A DNA stretch of 64,000 nucleotides from Marinomonas pollencensis (GTDB taxonomy: Bacteria; Pseudomonadota; Gammaproteobacteria; Pseudomonadales; Marinomonadaceae). The position numbers and the translations under genes are program-made. The first letter of the stretch is position 1. Each line of letters begins with the position of its first letter. Where the stretch lies: contig NZ_QUNG01000009.1 of assembly GCF_003387375.1 (NCBI RefSeq), positions 1 through 64,000 on the forward strand. The letters are read 5' to 3'. The notes beneath the pieces were generated by a model. That model was not told where the DNA came from. It searched no databases and saw only the letters and a program-made list of their open reading frames with translations. This document shows, in pieces, positions 57,325 to 64,000 of the stretch.

Positions 57325-57330
57325 CGAAGT

Positions 57331-57339
57331 ATTATAACA
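57331..57339 (-). promoter_or_regulatory. extended -10 promoter of the candidate sRNA
   Basis: TGTTATAAT on the minus strand is a perfect extended -10 element. The corresponding -35 position (CCATAC) is poor, as is common for extended -10 promoters. Confidence 0.55.
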
Positions 57340-57507
57340 AAAGGAGCGTCTCAGTATGGTATGAAATGCGCTTTTAGTAAGGAGCTTAGCGTGTATTTTC
57401 TTGACGATTTTTCTGTTGGAGCCTAGACCAGAATGGCATCAGGAGGGTAAGCGAGTCTATTTTTTAGACGGTTTTCTATTGTTTGCTTTCGGCTTTCTTG
57501 CAAGCTT

Positions 57508-57699
57508 CTATTTTTCGGCTGAATCGTTAAAACGGTAGAAAAAATGCCAGACGCAATAGCAGGTAATCCCAACTGCAACCAGGGCCCAAAACTCTTCTCC
57601 AGATACCCACTCGAGTACAGCCCAAGCGGCACAAAAAACGGTAGCAGCGATGCGGCGCCATTTGGGACGAAAAAAAGCTCGATCTGAATCAGTAAGCAT
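57508..57699 (-). CDS. DUF3329-like small membrane protein
   Basis: A 63-residue protein beginning MLTDSDRAFFRPKWRRIAA, then two hydrophobic segments (TVFCAAWAVLEWV and FWALVAVGITCYCVWHFFY). The FFRPxWRR start and paired helices match the small DUF3329-like family as I remember it. Function unknown. The overlapping 113-codon frame at 57423-57764 is judged a shadow. The stretch 57700-57952 upstream holds no other gene. Confidence 0.7.
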   Translation of the reverse strand: MLTDSDRAFFRPKWRRIAATVFCAAWAVLEWVSGEEFWALVAVGITCYCVWHFFYRFNDSAEK

Positions 57700-57952
57700 A
57701 ATGAGTGGAGATTCCTTAGTCTTCTGGTACAGCTAAACGTTACCAAGTTTGTAGGGGGCGACAATGATAACCACGGCTAATCCTCAACAGTCAGGAAGAA
57801 GAGAGCCAAGTCTTGTCTAGTATATCAATTTGAGTGTGAAGCTTAGAGTATCACTTACAATAGGGTGTAAGAGCTTTGTATTGCTAGGAAAGAAATATTT
57901 GATCGCTATCCTTGCAATACAAATTGGCTCTACTAAACAATAAAACGAAAAG

Positions 57953-58135
57953 CTATTGGCTTTTTGCTTTGTTGTTACCAAGGGAAATATGACGAGATCC
58001 CGTTAGCTGTGATTGGCCACTCACACCTGAGTTGATTTGGTCAATTTGACCACCGCGAGCAAGAAATTCTTGCATTTGCTTTTCAATGGATTCCGAGGTT
58101 TCCGATGCGGCAGGTTGTTTCTTCTTAGTAGCCAT
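57953..58135 (-). CDS. small basic protein with SutA-like EFLxRGG motif
   Basis: A 60-residue hydrophilic protein with a good AAGGAC ribosome site. It begins MATKKKQPAA and contains KQMQEFLARGGQIDQI (about 19-34). That motif recalls the C-terminal part of SutA, the RNA-polymerase-binding small protein of Pseudomonas (MEEFLSRGGKV). Here the acidic N-terminal tail of SutA is absent and a Ser/Gly/Gln-rich tail follows. Treat it as a conserved hypothetical with a possible RNA-polymerase or ribosome-related role. Confidence 0.65.
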   Translation of the reverse strand: MATKKKQPAASETSESIEKQMQEFLARGGQIDQINSGVSGQSQLTGSRHISLGNNKAKSQ

Positions 58136-58262
58136 AATGTGAGTCCTTATTGTTAGTTGAACAAAGACTGTACCATATTTTCATAATTATTTCTTGTTGT
58201 AGCCTATCTTCGTAAAACTCGCAGCTATCGTTCGACTTATTTAGCACGCCGCGACTTTACTC

Positions 58263-58982
58263 TTACTGCGTGCTTGGGTGATGGCGGCGCATAATAGGGT
58301 TAAGAAAACGGGTCAGCCAACCGGTGAATTCGATCGGTGCATCCAGTACCGTTAAACAAATACATTCAGCGTCTTTCGTTACTCTAGGTTTGTGTTTGTG
58401 CTTGGCATTACGGGTGACAAAATCGCCACGACAGTAAACCCCTTTTTCATCGGAAAATACGCCTTCTAGCACCAAGGTGATTTCTTCACCCGCATGTGTG
58501 TGGGTGGGAATATGTGCCCCTGCTTTTATGCGAGTCAATGCCACTTGAACGCCATTTTCTTCGCATAAAGTGGCAATTTTGACAGCTGGAGACAGACGAA
58601 CCCAATCAAGTTCATCGTAATTTCGTTTAATAAACTGGCCTAGGCTGCTGGGAACCTGATATTCATCAAGTAGCGCCTCAGGTGGGTTGTTCGAGTGCTG
58701 CGTTAGCGTTTCTCTTGCTAGCAGGTTGTCAGCTTGTGGTCGCTGGCTATCGATGGCGTTGAGTTTATCGAAAAAAGTTTGTTTTAAGGACTCAGTAGAT
58801 TGCTTGTTGAGCGCCATGTTAGTGAATATGTGCGCGCCTAATAGCTCAAGTTTTCGTACTTGTTGCTGGCACTCTGGGCATTGCTCTAAATGTGTCGAAA
58901 CGGCCAGAGAAAAAGTAAGTGGCAGTGAGCCAGCAGCATAATCGGTGAGCATTTCTATCGTTGGGTGGTAGTTAAGCATCAT
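58263..58982 (-). CDS. chrR: ChrR-type zinc anti-sigma factor
   Basis: A 239-residue anti-sigma factor. The N-terminal zinc-binding anti-sigma domain has His6, His31, Cys35 and Cys38 (HPTIEMLTDYAAGSLPL and HLEQCPEC). A C-terminal cupin domain contains HIPTHTHAGEE. In Rhodobacter the homologue holds RpoE inactive until singlet oxygen or organic hydroperoxides trigger release. It is encoded 2 bp downstream of the sigma gene, so they are cotranscribed and translationally coupled. The start may be the second Met of MMLNY. Confidence 0.92.
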   Translation of the reverse strand: MMLNYHPTIEMLTDYAAGSLPLTFSLAVSTHLEQCPECQQQVRKLELLGAHIFTNMALNKQSTESLKQTFFDKLNAIDSQRPQADNLLARETLTQHSNNPPEALLDEYQVPSSLGQFIKRNYDELDWVRLSPAVKIATLCEENGVQVALTRIKAGAHIPTHTHAGEEITLVLEGVFSDEKGVYCRGDFVTRNAKHKHKPRVTKDAECICLTVLDAPIEFTGWLTRFLNPIMRRHHPSTQ

Positions 58983-58984
58983 GA

Positions 58985-59572
58985 CTACCTCTTAATGTGA
59001 ATGGTCAGTTTATGTAGCGCTAAGCGCACTCGAGATTTTATCGTTCCAAGCGGTAACGATAATTCTAATGCGGCTTCTTTATGTGTTTTCCCTTCTAAAT
59101 ACACCTTATGTAACACCTGTTTTTGGTCTTCCGGAAGTTTACTCATGCCATGTTTTATCTGTTCTTGATCGCGCTTGGTCTGCGCTCTTTGAAAGGGATC
59201 AGCGCTTTCGTCTACTATTTCTTGAAAGACATAGTCAGAGTCAATATTGGTCTGATGGCGTCCATTTTTACGAAAGTAGTCGATTCTGACGTTCCTAACT
59301 AAGGTAAATACCCAAGTATTAAGCGCTGCCAATTCAGGGTTGTAGCAGTGCGCTTTGCGCCAAATTCGAATCATTACCTCTTGCGCTATGTCATCCGCCA
59401 TTAAATTCGCCCCTGGCTGGGCAGCCAAGCAAAATGCACGGATCTTTGGTACGTAGTGATCAAACAGACGAGTCAAGGCAGCCTGATCTCGATGTTCGGC
59501 GACCGCTTGCATATCTTGCACTAGCTGGCCTTCAGCTTGTGTCTGTTTGGCACGCTCCATATATGACTCCAT
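58985..59572 (-). CDS. rpoE: ECF sigma factor of the RpoE/ChrR (ECF11) type
   Basis: A 195-residue extracytoplasmic-function sigma factor. Region 2 contains DDIAQEVMIRIWRKAH and FTLVRNVRIDYFRK, and region 4 contains GKTHKEAALELSLPLGTIKSRVRLALHKL. Pairing with ChrR places it with the sigma factors of the singlet-oxygen response. Its own promoter contains TGATCC and CGTATAAC (59652 to 59622), repeated in front of the divergent operon, which points to autoregulation. Confidence 0.92.
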   Translation of the reverse strand: MESYMERAKQTQAEGQLVQDMQAVAEHRDQAALTRLFDHYVPKIRAFCLAAQPGANLMADDIAQEVMIRIWRKAHCYNPELAALNTWVFTLVRNVRIDYFRKNGRHQTNIDSDYVFQEIVDESADPFQRAQTKRDQEQIKHGMSKLPEDQKQVLHKVYLEGKTHKEAALELSLPLGTIKSRVRLALHKLTIHIKR

Positions 59573-59621
59573 AAAAGGCTAAAAAGGCAACGCTGTGAGC
59601 TGTGTTGGGCTGCATGTTTAT

Positions 59622-59652
59622 TGTTATACGTTTCATCAAGCATAGTGGATCA
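59622..59652 (-). promoter_or_regulatory. ECF sigma promoter upstream of rpoE-chrR
   Basis: On the minus strand TGATCC (59652-59647) is followed by a 17-base spacer and CGTATAAC (59629-59622). TGATCC is the -35 described for Rhodobacter RpoE-controlled promoters. The -10 ends 49 bp from the sigma start codon. Confidence 0.7.
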
Positions 59653-59706
59653 CATTGTAGTGTATGAAACTGAATAAATAATTTTATCGACATTAGGGAA
59701 ATTAAG

Positions 59707-59736
59707 TGGTCCAACTGGGCAGTACGTGCGTTTAAC
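59707..59736 (+). promoter_or_regulatory. ECF sigma promoter upstream of the divergent operon
   Basis: TGGTCC (59707-59712), a 16-base spacer and CGTTTAAC (59729-59736). It shares 12 of 14 element bases with the rpoE promoter, in divergent orientation, 60 bp before the first gene. Confidence 0.65.
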
Positions 59737-59796
59737 GTTTTATGGCGTGATGGCAAACCATCGCAAAGATAATTCGCTGAGTGACGGTGGCACTAA

Positions 59797-60228
59797 ATGG
59801 AAGCTAAAGACAAATTAATAGAGCGCTTTAAGCACTTCTACAAGGACCTAAAGCACATTCCTCTGCCTCATATTGGTGACATATATGATGACAATGTGAT
59901 TTTCAAAGACCCAGTACAAGAGGTACGAAGTGTTGAACAGTTGCATGCTTACTTATCCGACTCGTGCATGGATGTGCACAGTGGCTGCTTTGAATACCTA
60001 GATCAATTAGTGACAGAAAACAGCGCTTACATTAAATGGAATATGCATTTTAAACATCCTAAATTAGGCAATAAAACGCTGACGGTTCGAGGTATTAGCC
60101 AAATCCAGTTTAATGAGCGGATTTACTACCATGAAGATGTGTATGACCTAGGGCAGATGCTTTATGAGCACGTACCTTTATTAGGGTGTGTCGTGAAAGG
60201 TTTAAAAACACGTTTGACGGTGAAGTAG
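59797..60228 (+). CDS. NTF2/SnoaL-like protein
   Basis: A 143-residue alpha/beta protein of the nuclear-transport-factor-2-like fold. It starts with a helix (IERFKHFYKDL), then shows YDDNVIFKDPVQEVRSVEQL (about 30-50) and strands ending in FNERIYYHEDVYDLGQML. Genes of this type begin the ECF11/ChrR-controlled operon in several marine bacteria. Enzymatic activity is unknown. It starts 60 bp after the putative sigma promoter and is followed 9 bp later by the SDR gene. Confidence 0.82.
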   Translation: MEAKDKLIERFKHFYKDLKHIPLPHIGDIYDDNVIFKDPVQEVRSVEQLHAYLSDSCMDVHSGCFEYLDQLVTENSAYIKWNMHFKHPKLGNKTLTVRGISQIQFNERIYYHEDVYDLGQMLYEHVPLLGCVVKGLKTRLTVK

Positions 60229-60237
60229 GAGAAAGTC

Positions 60238-60984
60238 ATGGACGAAACGAAGCAACAGCCTACTGTTTGGATTACTGGCGCCAGTTCTGGAATCGGTTTT
60301 GCTTTGGTCGAGCGATATCTATCGCGTGGTTACCATGTGCTTGCCAGTGCCAGAAGCGAAGGCAAATTAACCACCTTATCAGCGCATCCCTCGTTACGCT
60401 TTATTCCTTATGATGTCACGGATGAGTCTCAAACAGACGGCGTTCGAGGCCAAATAGAGCAACATACAAAGCACCTAGATTGTGTGATTCTCAATGCAGG
60501 GAATTGCGAGTATTTGGATCTCCAGAATCCGGATTGGACCATGATGGCACGCATCATGGCAGTGAATTATTTAGGTCTAGTCAATAGTGTGGCGGTAAGT
60601 TTGCCATTATTGAAACAAGCTCAGTCGCCACATTTAGTGGGAGTAAGCTCTCAGGCTGTACAGGCGGCCTTTCCTCAAGCCGAAGCTTATGGCTCAAGTA
60701 AAGCGGCGGTGCGCTATTTTCTCGCTTCTCTAAGGGTTGACCTACGACCTTCTAATATCGATGTGACCTGTGTTTTGCCTGGCTTCGTTGATACCCCATT
60801 GACACAAAAAAACACTTTTTCTATGCCGTTTCTAATGTCATCAGAAGAAGCCGCGTTACGCATCGAGACCGCACTAGTAAAGCGTCCCTACGAGTATGCA
60901 TTTCCTAGACGACTCAGTGTCATGCTTTGGTTCGCAAGGCGTTTTGCAAAGCGCTGGACTGTAATGATGAGTCCTAAACAATAG
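60238..60984 (+). CDS. short-chain dehydrogenase/reductase
   Basis: A 248-residue NAD(P)-dependent oxidoreductase. It has the Rossmann motif TGASSGIGFA (about 14-23), NAG in VILNAGNCEYL (about 86) and the catalytic pair YGSSKAA (Tyr and Lys, about 151-155). Its substrate is unknown; position in the ChrR operon suggests lipid or aldehyde handling. Ribosome site AGGAG ahead of ATG 60238. Confidence 0.88.
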   Translation: MDETKQQPTVWITGASSGIGFALVERYLSRGYHVLASARSEGKLTTLSAHPSLRFIPYDVTDESQTDGVRGQIEQHTKHLDCVILNAGNCEYLDLQNPDWTMMARIMAVNYLGLVNSVAVSLPLLKQAQSPHLVGVSSQAVQAAFPQAEAYGSSKAAVRYFLASLRVDLRPSNIDVTCVLPGFVDTPLTQKNTFSMPFLMSSEEAALRIETALVKRPYEYAFPRRLSVMLWFARRFAKRWTVMMSPKQ

Positions 60985-61036
60985 AACAGCAGTGATTGCT
61001 TGGTGGATGAAGCCAATAAGATGAAGGAGACAATCA

Positions 61037-62287
61037 GTGAAAATTGCCATTATTGGATCAGGGATTTCTGGGTTAACAAGCGCTTATTTATTAAATAAGA
61101 AACATCAGATAACGGTATTTGAATCCGCCTTAAAAATTGGTGGCCATACAGCCACAGCTCAAGTCTCAGAGGGACGTTCACAGCGTGGCATTGATACCGG
61201 TTTTATCGTCTTTAATGACTGGACTTATCCTAACTTTATTCGCCTGATGGACGAATTAGGGGTGGCGTCTACCCCGACGGAAATGAGCTTTAGTGTGAGC
61301 TGTCAAAAAACGGGGTTGGAGTATGGCGGTAACAGCCTGAATACCTTGTTTGCACAGCGTCGAAACCTGTTTAACTGGTCTTACTTAGGCATGTTAAAAG
61401 ACATAATGCGATTCAATAAAGAGGCGATTCAAGACCTAGAAAGCGGTCAATTAGAAGAGGGTATATCACTAGCAGAATACCTAGCGAAAAAACATTATGG
61501 TGCGCGTTTTGCTAGCCATTACCTAATTCCGATGGGCAGCGCCATTTGGTCAGCGACGTTAGCGGAGATGATGGACTTTCCTCTCGTGTTTTTTGTGCGT
61601 TTTTTTAAAAATCATGGTCTGCTCAGCGTTAATAATCGTCCTCAATGGCGAGTGATTAAAGGTGGATCCTCAGCGTATCTAGCGCCTTTAGTCGCCTCGT
61701 TTAAAGATAGCATTCGCACCAATAGTCGGATTAAAAAAGTGACCCGCTCAGTGGATTCAGTGTCATTGTACTTTGAGCATGGAGAGGTGGAGCGCTTCGA
61801 CCAAGTCATATTTGCTTGCCATAGTGATCAAGCGTTGGCACTGCTGGCTGATGCAAGTGAAGACGAACACGCCATTTTGTCGGCAATACCGTACCGTAAT
61901 AACGAGGTTGTGTTACATACAGACACTCGCTTATTACCCGCCGCGAAACTGGCATGGTCGAGCTGGAATTACCAGCTTGGTGTACAGCCAAGTCAAGCTG
62001 CCACGTTAAGTTACAACATGAATATTTTGCAGGGCTTTGACAGTGAGACAAGCTACATTGTAACGCTCAATCAAACAGAAATGATCGACGCTAGAAAAAT
62101 ATTGGGGCGCTACCAATACGCGCACCCCACTTTTACCTTAAGTGGCATTGAAGCCCAACAGCGTTGGCATGAGATTAATGGTGTTAATAACACTTGGTTT
62201 TGTGGCGCGTATTGGCGTAATGGTTTTCATGAGGATGGCTGCTGGAGCGGGGTGCGAGTCGCAAATGGCTTGGGAGTGCAGTGGTAA
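61037..62287 (+). CDS. FAD-dependent amine-oxidase-like protein
   Basis: A 416-residue flavoprotein. The dinucleotide motif is [14 protein letters not shown] at residues 5-18, followed by GGHTATA (about 35-41). The C-terminal FAD contact is [18 protein letters not shown]. Family members are annotated as NAD/FAD-binding or amine-oxidase-like proteins and are found next to cyclopropane-fatty-acid synthase and DUF1365. It overlaps DUF1365 by 7 bp. A role in fatty-acid modification is inferred from this constant linkage. Confidence 0.87.
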   Translation: MKIAIIGSGISGLTSAYLLNKKHQITVFESALKIGGHTATAQVSEGRSQRGIDTGFIVFNDWTYPNFIRLMDELGVASTPTEMSFSVSCQKTGLEYGGNSLNTLFAQRRNLFNWSYLGMLKDIMRFNKEAIQDLESGQLEEGISLAEYLAKKHYGARFASHYLIPMGSAIWSATLAEMMDFPLVFFVRFFKNHGLLSVNNRPQWRVIKGGSSAYLAPLVASFKDSIRTNSRIKKVTRSVDSVSLYFEHGEVERFDQVIFACHSDQALALLADASEDEHAILSAIPYRNNEVVLHTDTRLLPAAKLAWSSWNYQLGVQPSQAATLSYNMNILQGFDSETSYIVTLNQTEMIDARKILGRYQYAHPTFTLSGIEAQQRWHEINGVNNTWFCGAYWRNGFHEDGCWSGVRVANGLGVQW

Positions 62288-63078
62288 TGGCTAAGATCAA
62301 CAACCGCGACCCTTATCACAGCGCCATTTACTATGGCACTGTGAGACATCGCCGATTCGAGCCCAAAAAACATGCTTTTTGTTATCAAGTATTCATGATG
62401 TATTTTGACTTAGATGAATTGGATACGGTGCTAGGTTTGAGCCCATGGTGGTCCAAAAAGGCATTTCATCTGGCACGGTTTAAACGTCAGGATTATTTCG
62501 GTGAGGAGTCAGTTCCGTTAAAAGAAGCGGTACTCAAAGCCGTTAATACTAAGCTTGGTACCCACTTAGACGGCCCTGTCAGAGTGCTGACAAATTGTCG
62601 TTATTTCGGCTTTATTATTAATCCTATTACGCTGTATTACTGCTTCAATGGGCAAGAAGAGTTGTGTGCCATCTTGCTAGAGGTTACCAATACACCTTGG
62701 CGGGAGCGAGTAACTTATGTGCTTTCATGTGATCCGACTCGCCGCTCTCAGCGTATTGTTTTTAACAAGGAAATGCATGTTTCACCATTTCATCCGATGA
62801 ATCATTTTTATGACTGGCGCAGTACCTTGCCTGGTAAAACATTGGCGGTTCACATGCAGAATAAAGAACACGATGACAATGAGGCGTGCGTGTTTGATGC
62901 CACATTAACATTATCACGAAGGGGTATTTCTCGTTTGTCTTTGGCGAAAGTGTTGTTCGGTTACCCAGTTATGACATTGAAGGTTGTTGCGGGTATTTAC
63001 TGGCAAGCTTTGCGGTTATGGCTTAAAAAAGTACCTTTTTATTCCCATCCAAACGACGCGTCATCTCATCATAAATGA
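62281..63078 (+). CDS. DUF1365 protein
   Basis: A 265-residue protein with family segments [20 protein letters not shown] at the N-terminus, [17 protein letters not shown] in the middle and [13 protein letters not shown] in the second half. It occurs almost always between an FAD oxidoreductase and a cfa gene. The biochemical role is unknown, possibly in modified (cyclopropane or furan) fatty-acid formation. It overlaps the FAD gene and precedes cfa by 23 bp. Confidence 0.88.
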   Translation: MVMAKINNRDPYHSAIYYGTVRHRRFEPKKHAFCYQVFMMYFDLDELDTVLGLSPWWSKKAFHLARFKRQDYFGEESVPLKEAVLKAVNTKLGTHLDGPVRVLTNCRYFGFIINPITLYYCFNGQEELCAILLEVTNTPWRERVTYVLSCDPTRRSQRIVFNKEMHVSPFHPMNHFYDWRSTLPGKTLAVHMQNKEHDDNEACVFDATLTLSRRGISRLSLAKVLFGYPVMTLKVVAGIYWQALRLWLKKVPFYSHPNDASSHHK

Positions 63079-63101
63079 TCTAGAAAAAGGGGCATGGCTA
63101 G

Positions 63102-64000
63102 ATGAATTCAGTGAGTATAAATGAGCAGAAAGTTAATAAAAGTCGCCGCAGTGAGTGGTTTGATCAATTGGCCAAACGTGTTGTTTTTGGCATGCTAAAA
63201 AAACTCAATGTTGGGCATTTAACGCTGGAAGACGAAGGGCAAATTTATGAGTTTGGTGAGCCGAAAGAAAGCGCTCGTTATCATGCACACATACAGCTTC
63301 ATAATAAGGGCGCATATCGGGATGTTTTCCTGAATAGCAGTATTGGCTCCGGAGAAGCTTACATGAAAGGCTGGTGGAGCTCACCGGATATAGTAGGTGT
63401 CATCCGACTGATGGTGGCAAACCTGAATGTTATTAATAGGATGGACGCAAAAAGGCCTATTTGGAGCAGACTTGGAGCCAAAATAGTCCATAAATTGAAC
63501 GCCAATAGCCAACGCGGGGCAAAGAAAAATATCTCGGCGCATTATGACTTAGGCAATGATTTCTTCTCGTTATTTCTTGACCCTAGCATGATGTATTCAG
63601 CCGCTGTTTATCCCAATGCTGAGGCCTCTTTGGAGGAGGCAGCGGTGCATAAATTGGATCGAATTTGCCAGAAATTGCAGTTGTCTGCGGGTGACCATTT
63701 GTTGGAAATTGGTACTGGTTGGGGAGGAATGGCAATGCACGCGGCGCAGCATTATGGCTGTCGAGTGACCACCACGACCATTTCCAAAGAACAATATGAG
63801 TTTGCCAAGCATCGCGTAGCCGCTGCGGGGTTGAGCGACAAAATTACGTTGTTACTAAAAGATTATCGTGAATTAACCGGTGAATACGACAAGTTGGTTT
63901 CCATTGAAATGATCGAGGCCGTAGGACATGAATACTACGACAGTTACTTTAGTAAGTGCAGTGAACTGCTAAAACCCCATGGAGTGATGGTGATACAAGC
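63102..64000 (+). CDS. cfa: cyclopropane-fatty-acyl-phospholipid synthase (partial, cut at window end)
   Basis: The first 299 codons of an S-adenosylmethionine-dependent methyltransferase; no stop before the window end. It has NISAHYDLGNDFFSLFLDP, the SAM-binding LEIGTGWGGMA and TTISKEQYEFAK, all typical of CFA synthases. The family adds a methylene bridge to unsaturated acyl chains of membrane phospholipids. ATG 63102 follows AAAAAGGGG at a somewhat long spacing. Part of the ECF sigma-controlled operon. Confidence 0.93.
   Translation, partial: MNSVSINEQKVNKSRRSEWFDQLAKRVVFGMLKKLNVGHLTLEDEGQIYEFGEPKESARYHAHIQLHNKGAYRDVFLNSSIGSGEAYMKGWWSSPDIVGVIRLMVANLNVINRMDAKRPIWSRLGAKIVHKLNANSQRGAKKNISAHYDLGNDFFSLFLDPSMMYSAAVYPNAEASLEEAAVHKLDRICQKLQLSAGDHLLEIGTGWGGMAMHAAQHYGCRVTTTTISKEQYEFAKHRVAAAGLSDKITLLLKDYRELTGEYDKLVSIEMIEAVGHEYYDSYFSKCSELLKPHGVMVIQ

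Noticed and set aside
57092..57325. 77-codon minus-strand protein
   Set aside because: GTG start without a ribosome site, and it runs through a strong terminator; the region looks like an RNA gene.
57423..57764. 113-codon minus-strand protein
   Set aside because: Overlaps the better supported DUF3329-like frame and has low-complexity translation.

Overview
The window looks like chromosomal DNA of a marine gammaproteobacterium. My best guess is Oceanospirillales, Marinomonas-like. That rests on protein similarity from memory, on the gene order, and on the osmolyte (choline to betaine) and singlet-oxygen genes; no taxonomic search was possible. No phage, insertion sequence, CRISPR array, rRNA or tRNA was found. 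Almost all of it is core chromosome with a few accessory clusters.

Region by region. 1-524: gene-poor, with a possible broken ORF tail, a perfect 56-bp tandem duplication and a terminator. 525-9000: housekeeping metabolism (fbp, zntB, rpiA, ilvA, argS, ansA and a drug/metabolite exporter). 9000-33600: a conserved gammaproteobacterial neighbourhood, ubiJ / DUF971 / hslU / hslV / SPOR protein / priA on the minus strand, then rpmE, a secreted nuclease, malic enzyme, a LOG protein, penicillin-binding protein 1A (minus), a compact hofM-Q-like secretin operon, aroK, aroB, damX, gltB and gltD. The same order occurs around pilM-Q/aroK/aroB in Pseudomonas and hofM-Q/aroK/aroB/damX in enterobacteria.

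33700-44400: small DUF1289 and DUF6435 proteins, a CPA2 antiporter with an RCK domain, MFS and MATE exporters, an exbB-exbD-exbD-tonB energising operon with Fur-like sites, mltA, a DnaJ-related protein and a membrane zinc peptidase. 44400-51100: an unusual redox module. It has a Tat-exported fumarate-reductase-like flavoprotein, a two-cluster ferredoxin and a ferric-reductase-like transmembrane flavocytochrome on one strand. Divergently encoded are a BaeSR-like two-component system, a secreted EF-hand protein and a small lipoprotein. This is the best candidate for an undescribed system.

51100-64000: betB-betA behind a perfect BetI-type palindrome, a stand-alone glycogen-binding-like protein, a 48-residue membrane protein with a His-rich tail, a bifunctional ornithine-lipid synthase (OlsF-like), a probable ~130-nt sRNA on the minus strand, two small proteins, and an ECF sigma/ChrR pair. 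That pair is divergent from an operon (NTF2-like, SDR, FAD oxidoreductase, DUF1365, cyclopropane-fatty-acid synthase cut by the window end). Both divergent promoters carry the same two-block element (TGRTCC, 16-17 bp, CGTWTAAC), so the sigma factor probably controls itself and the lipid-modification operon.

Functional themes: carbon and amino-acid core metabolism, envelope assembly and TonB energisation, osmoprotection, redox/oxidative-stress handling and membrane-lipid remodelling.
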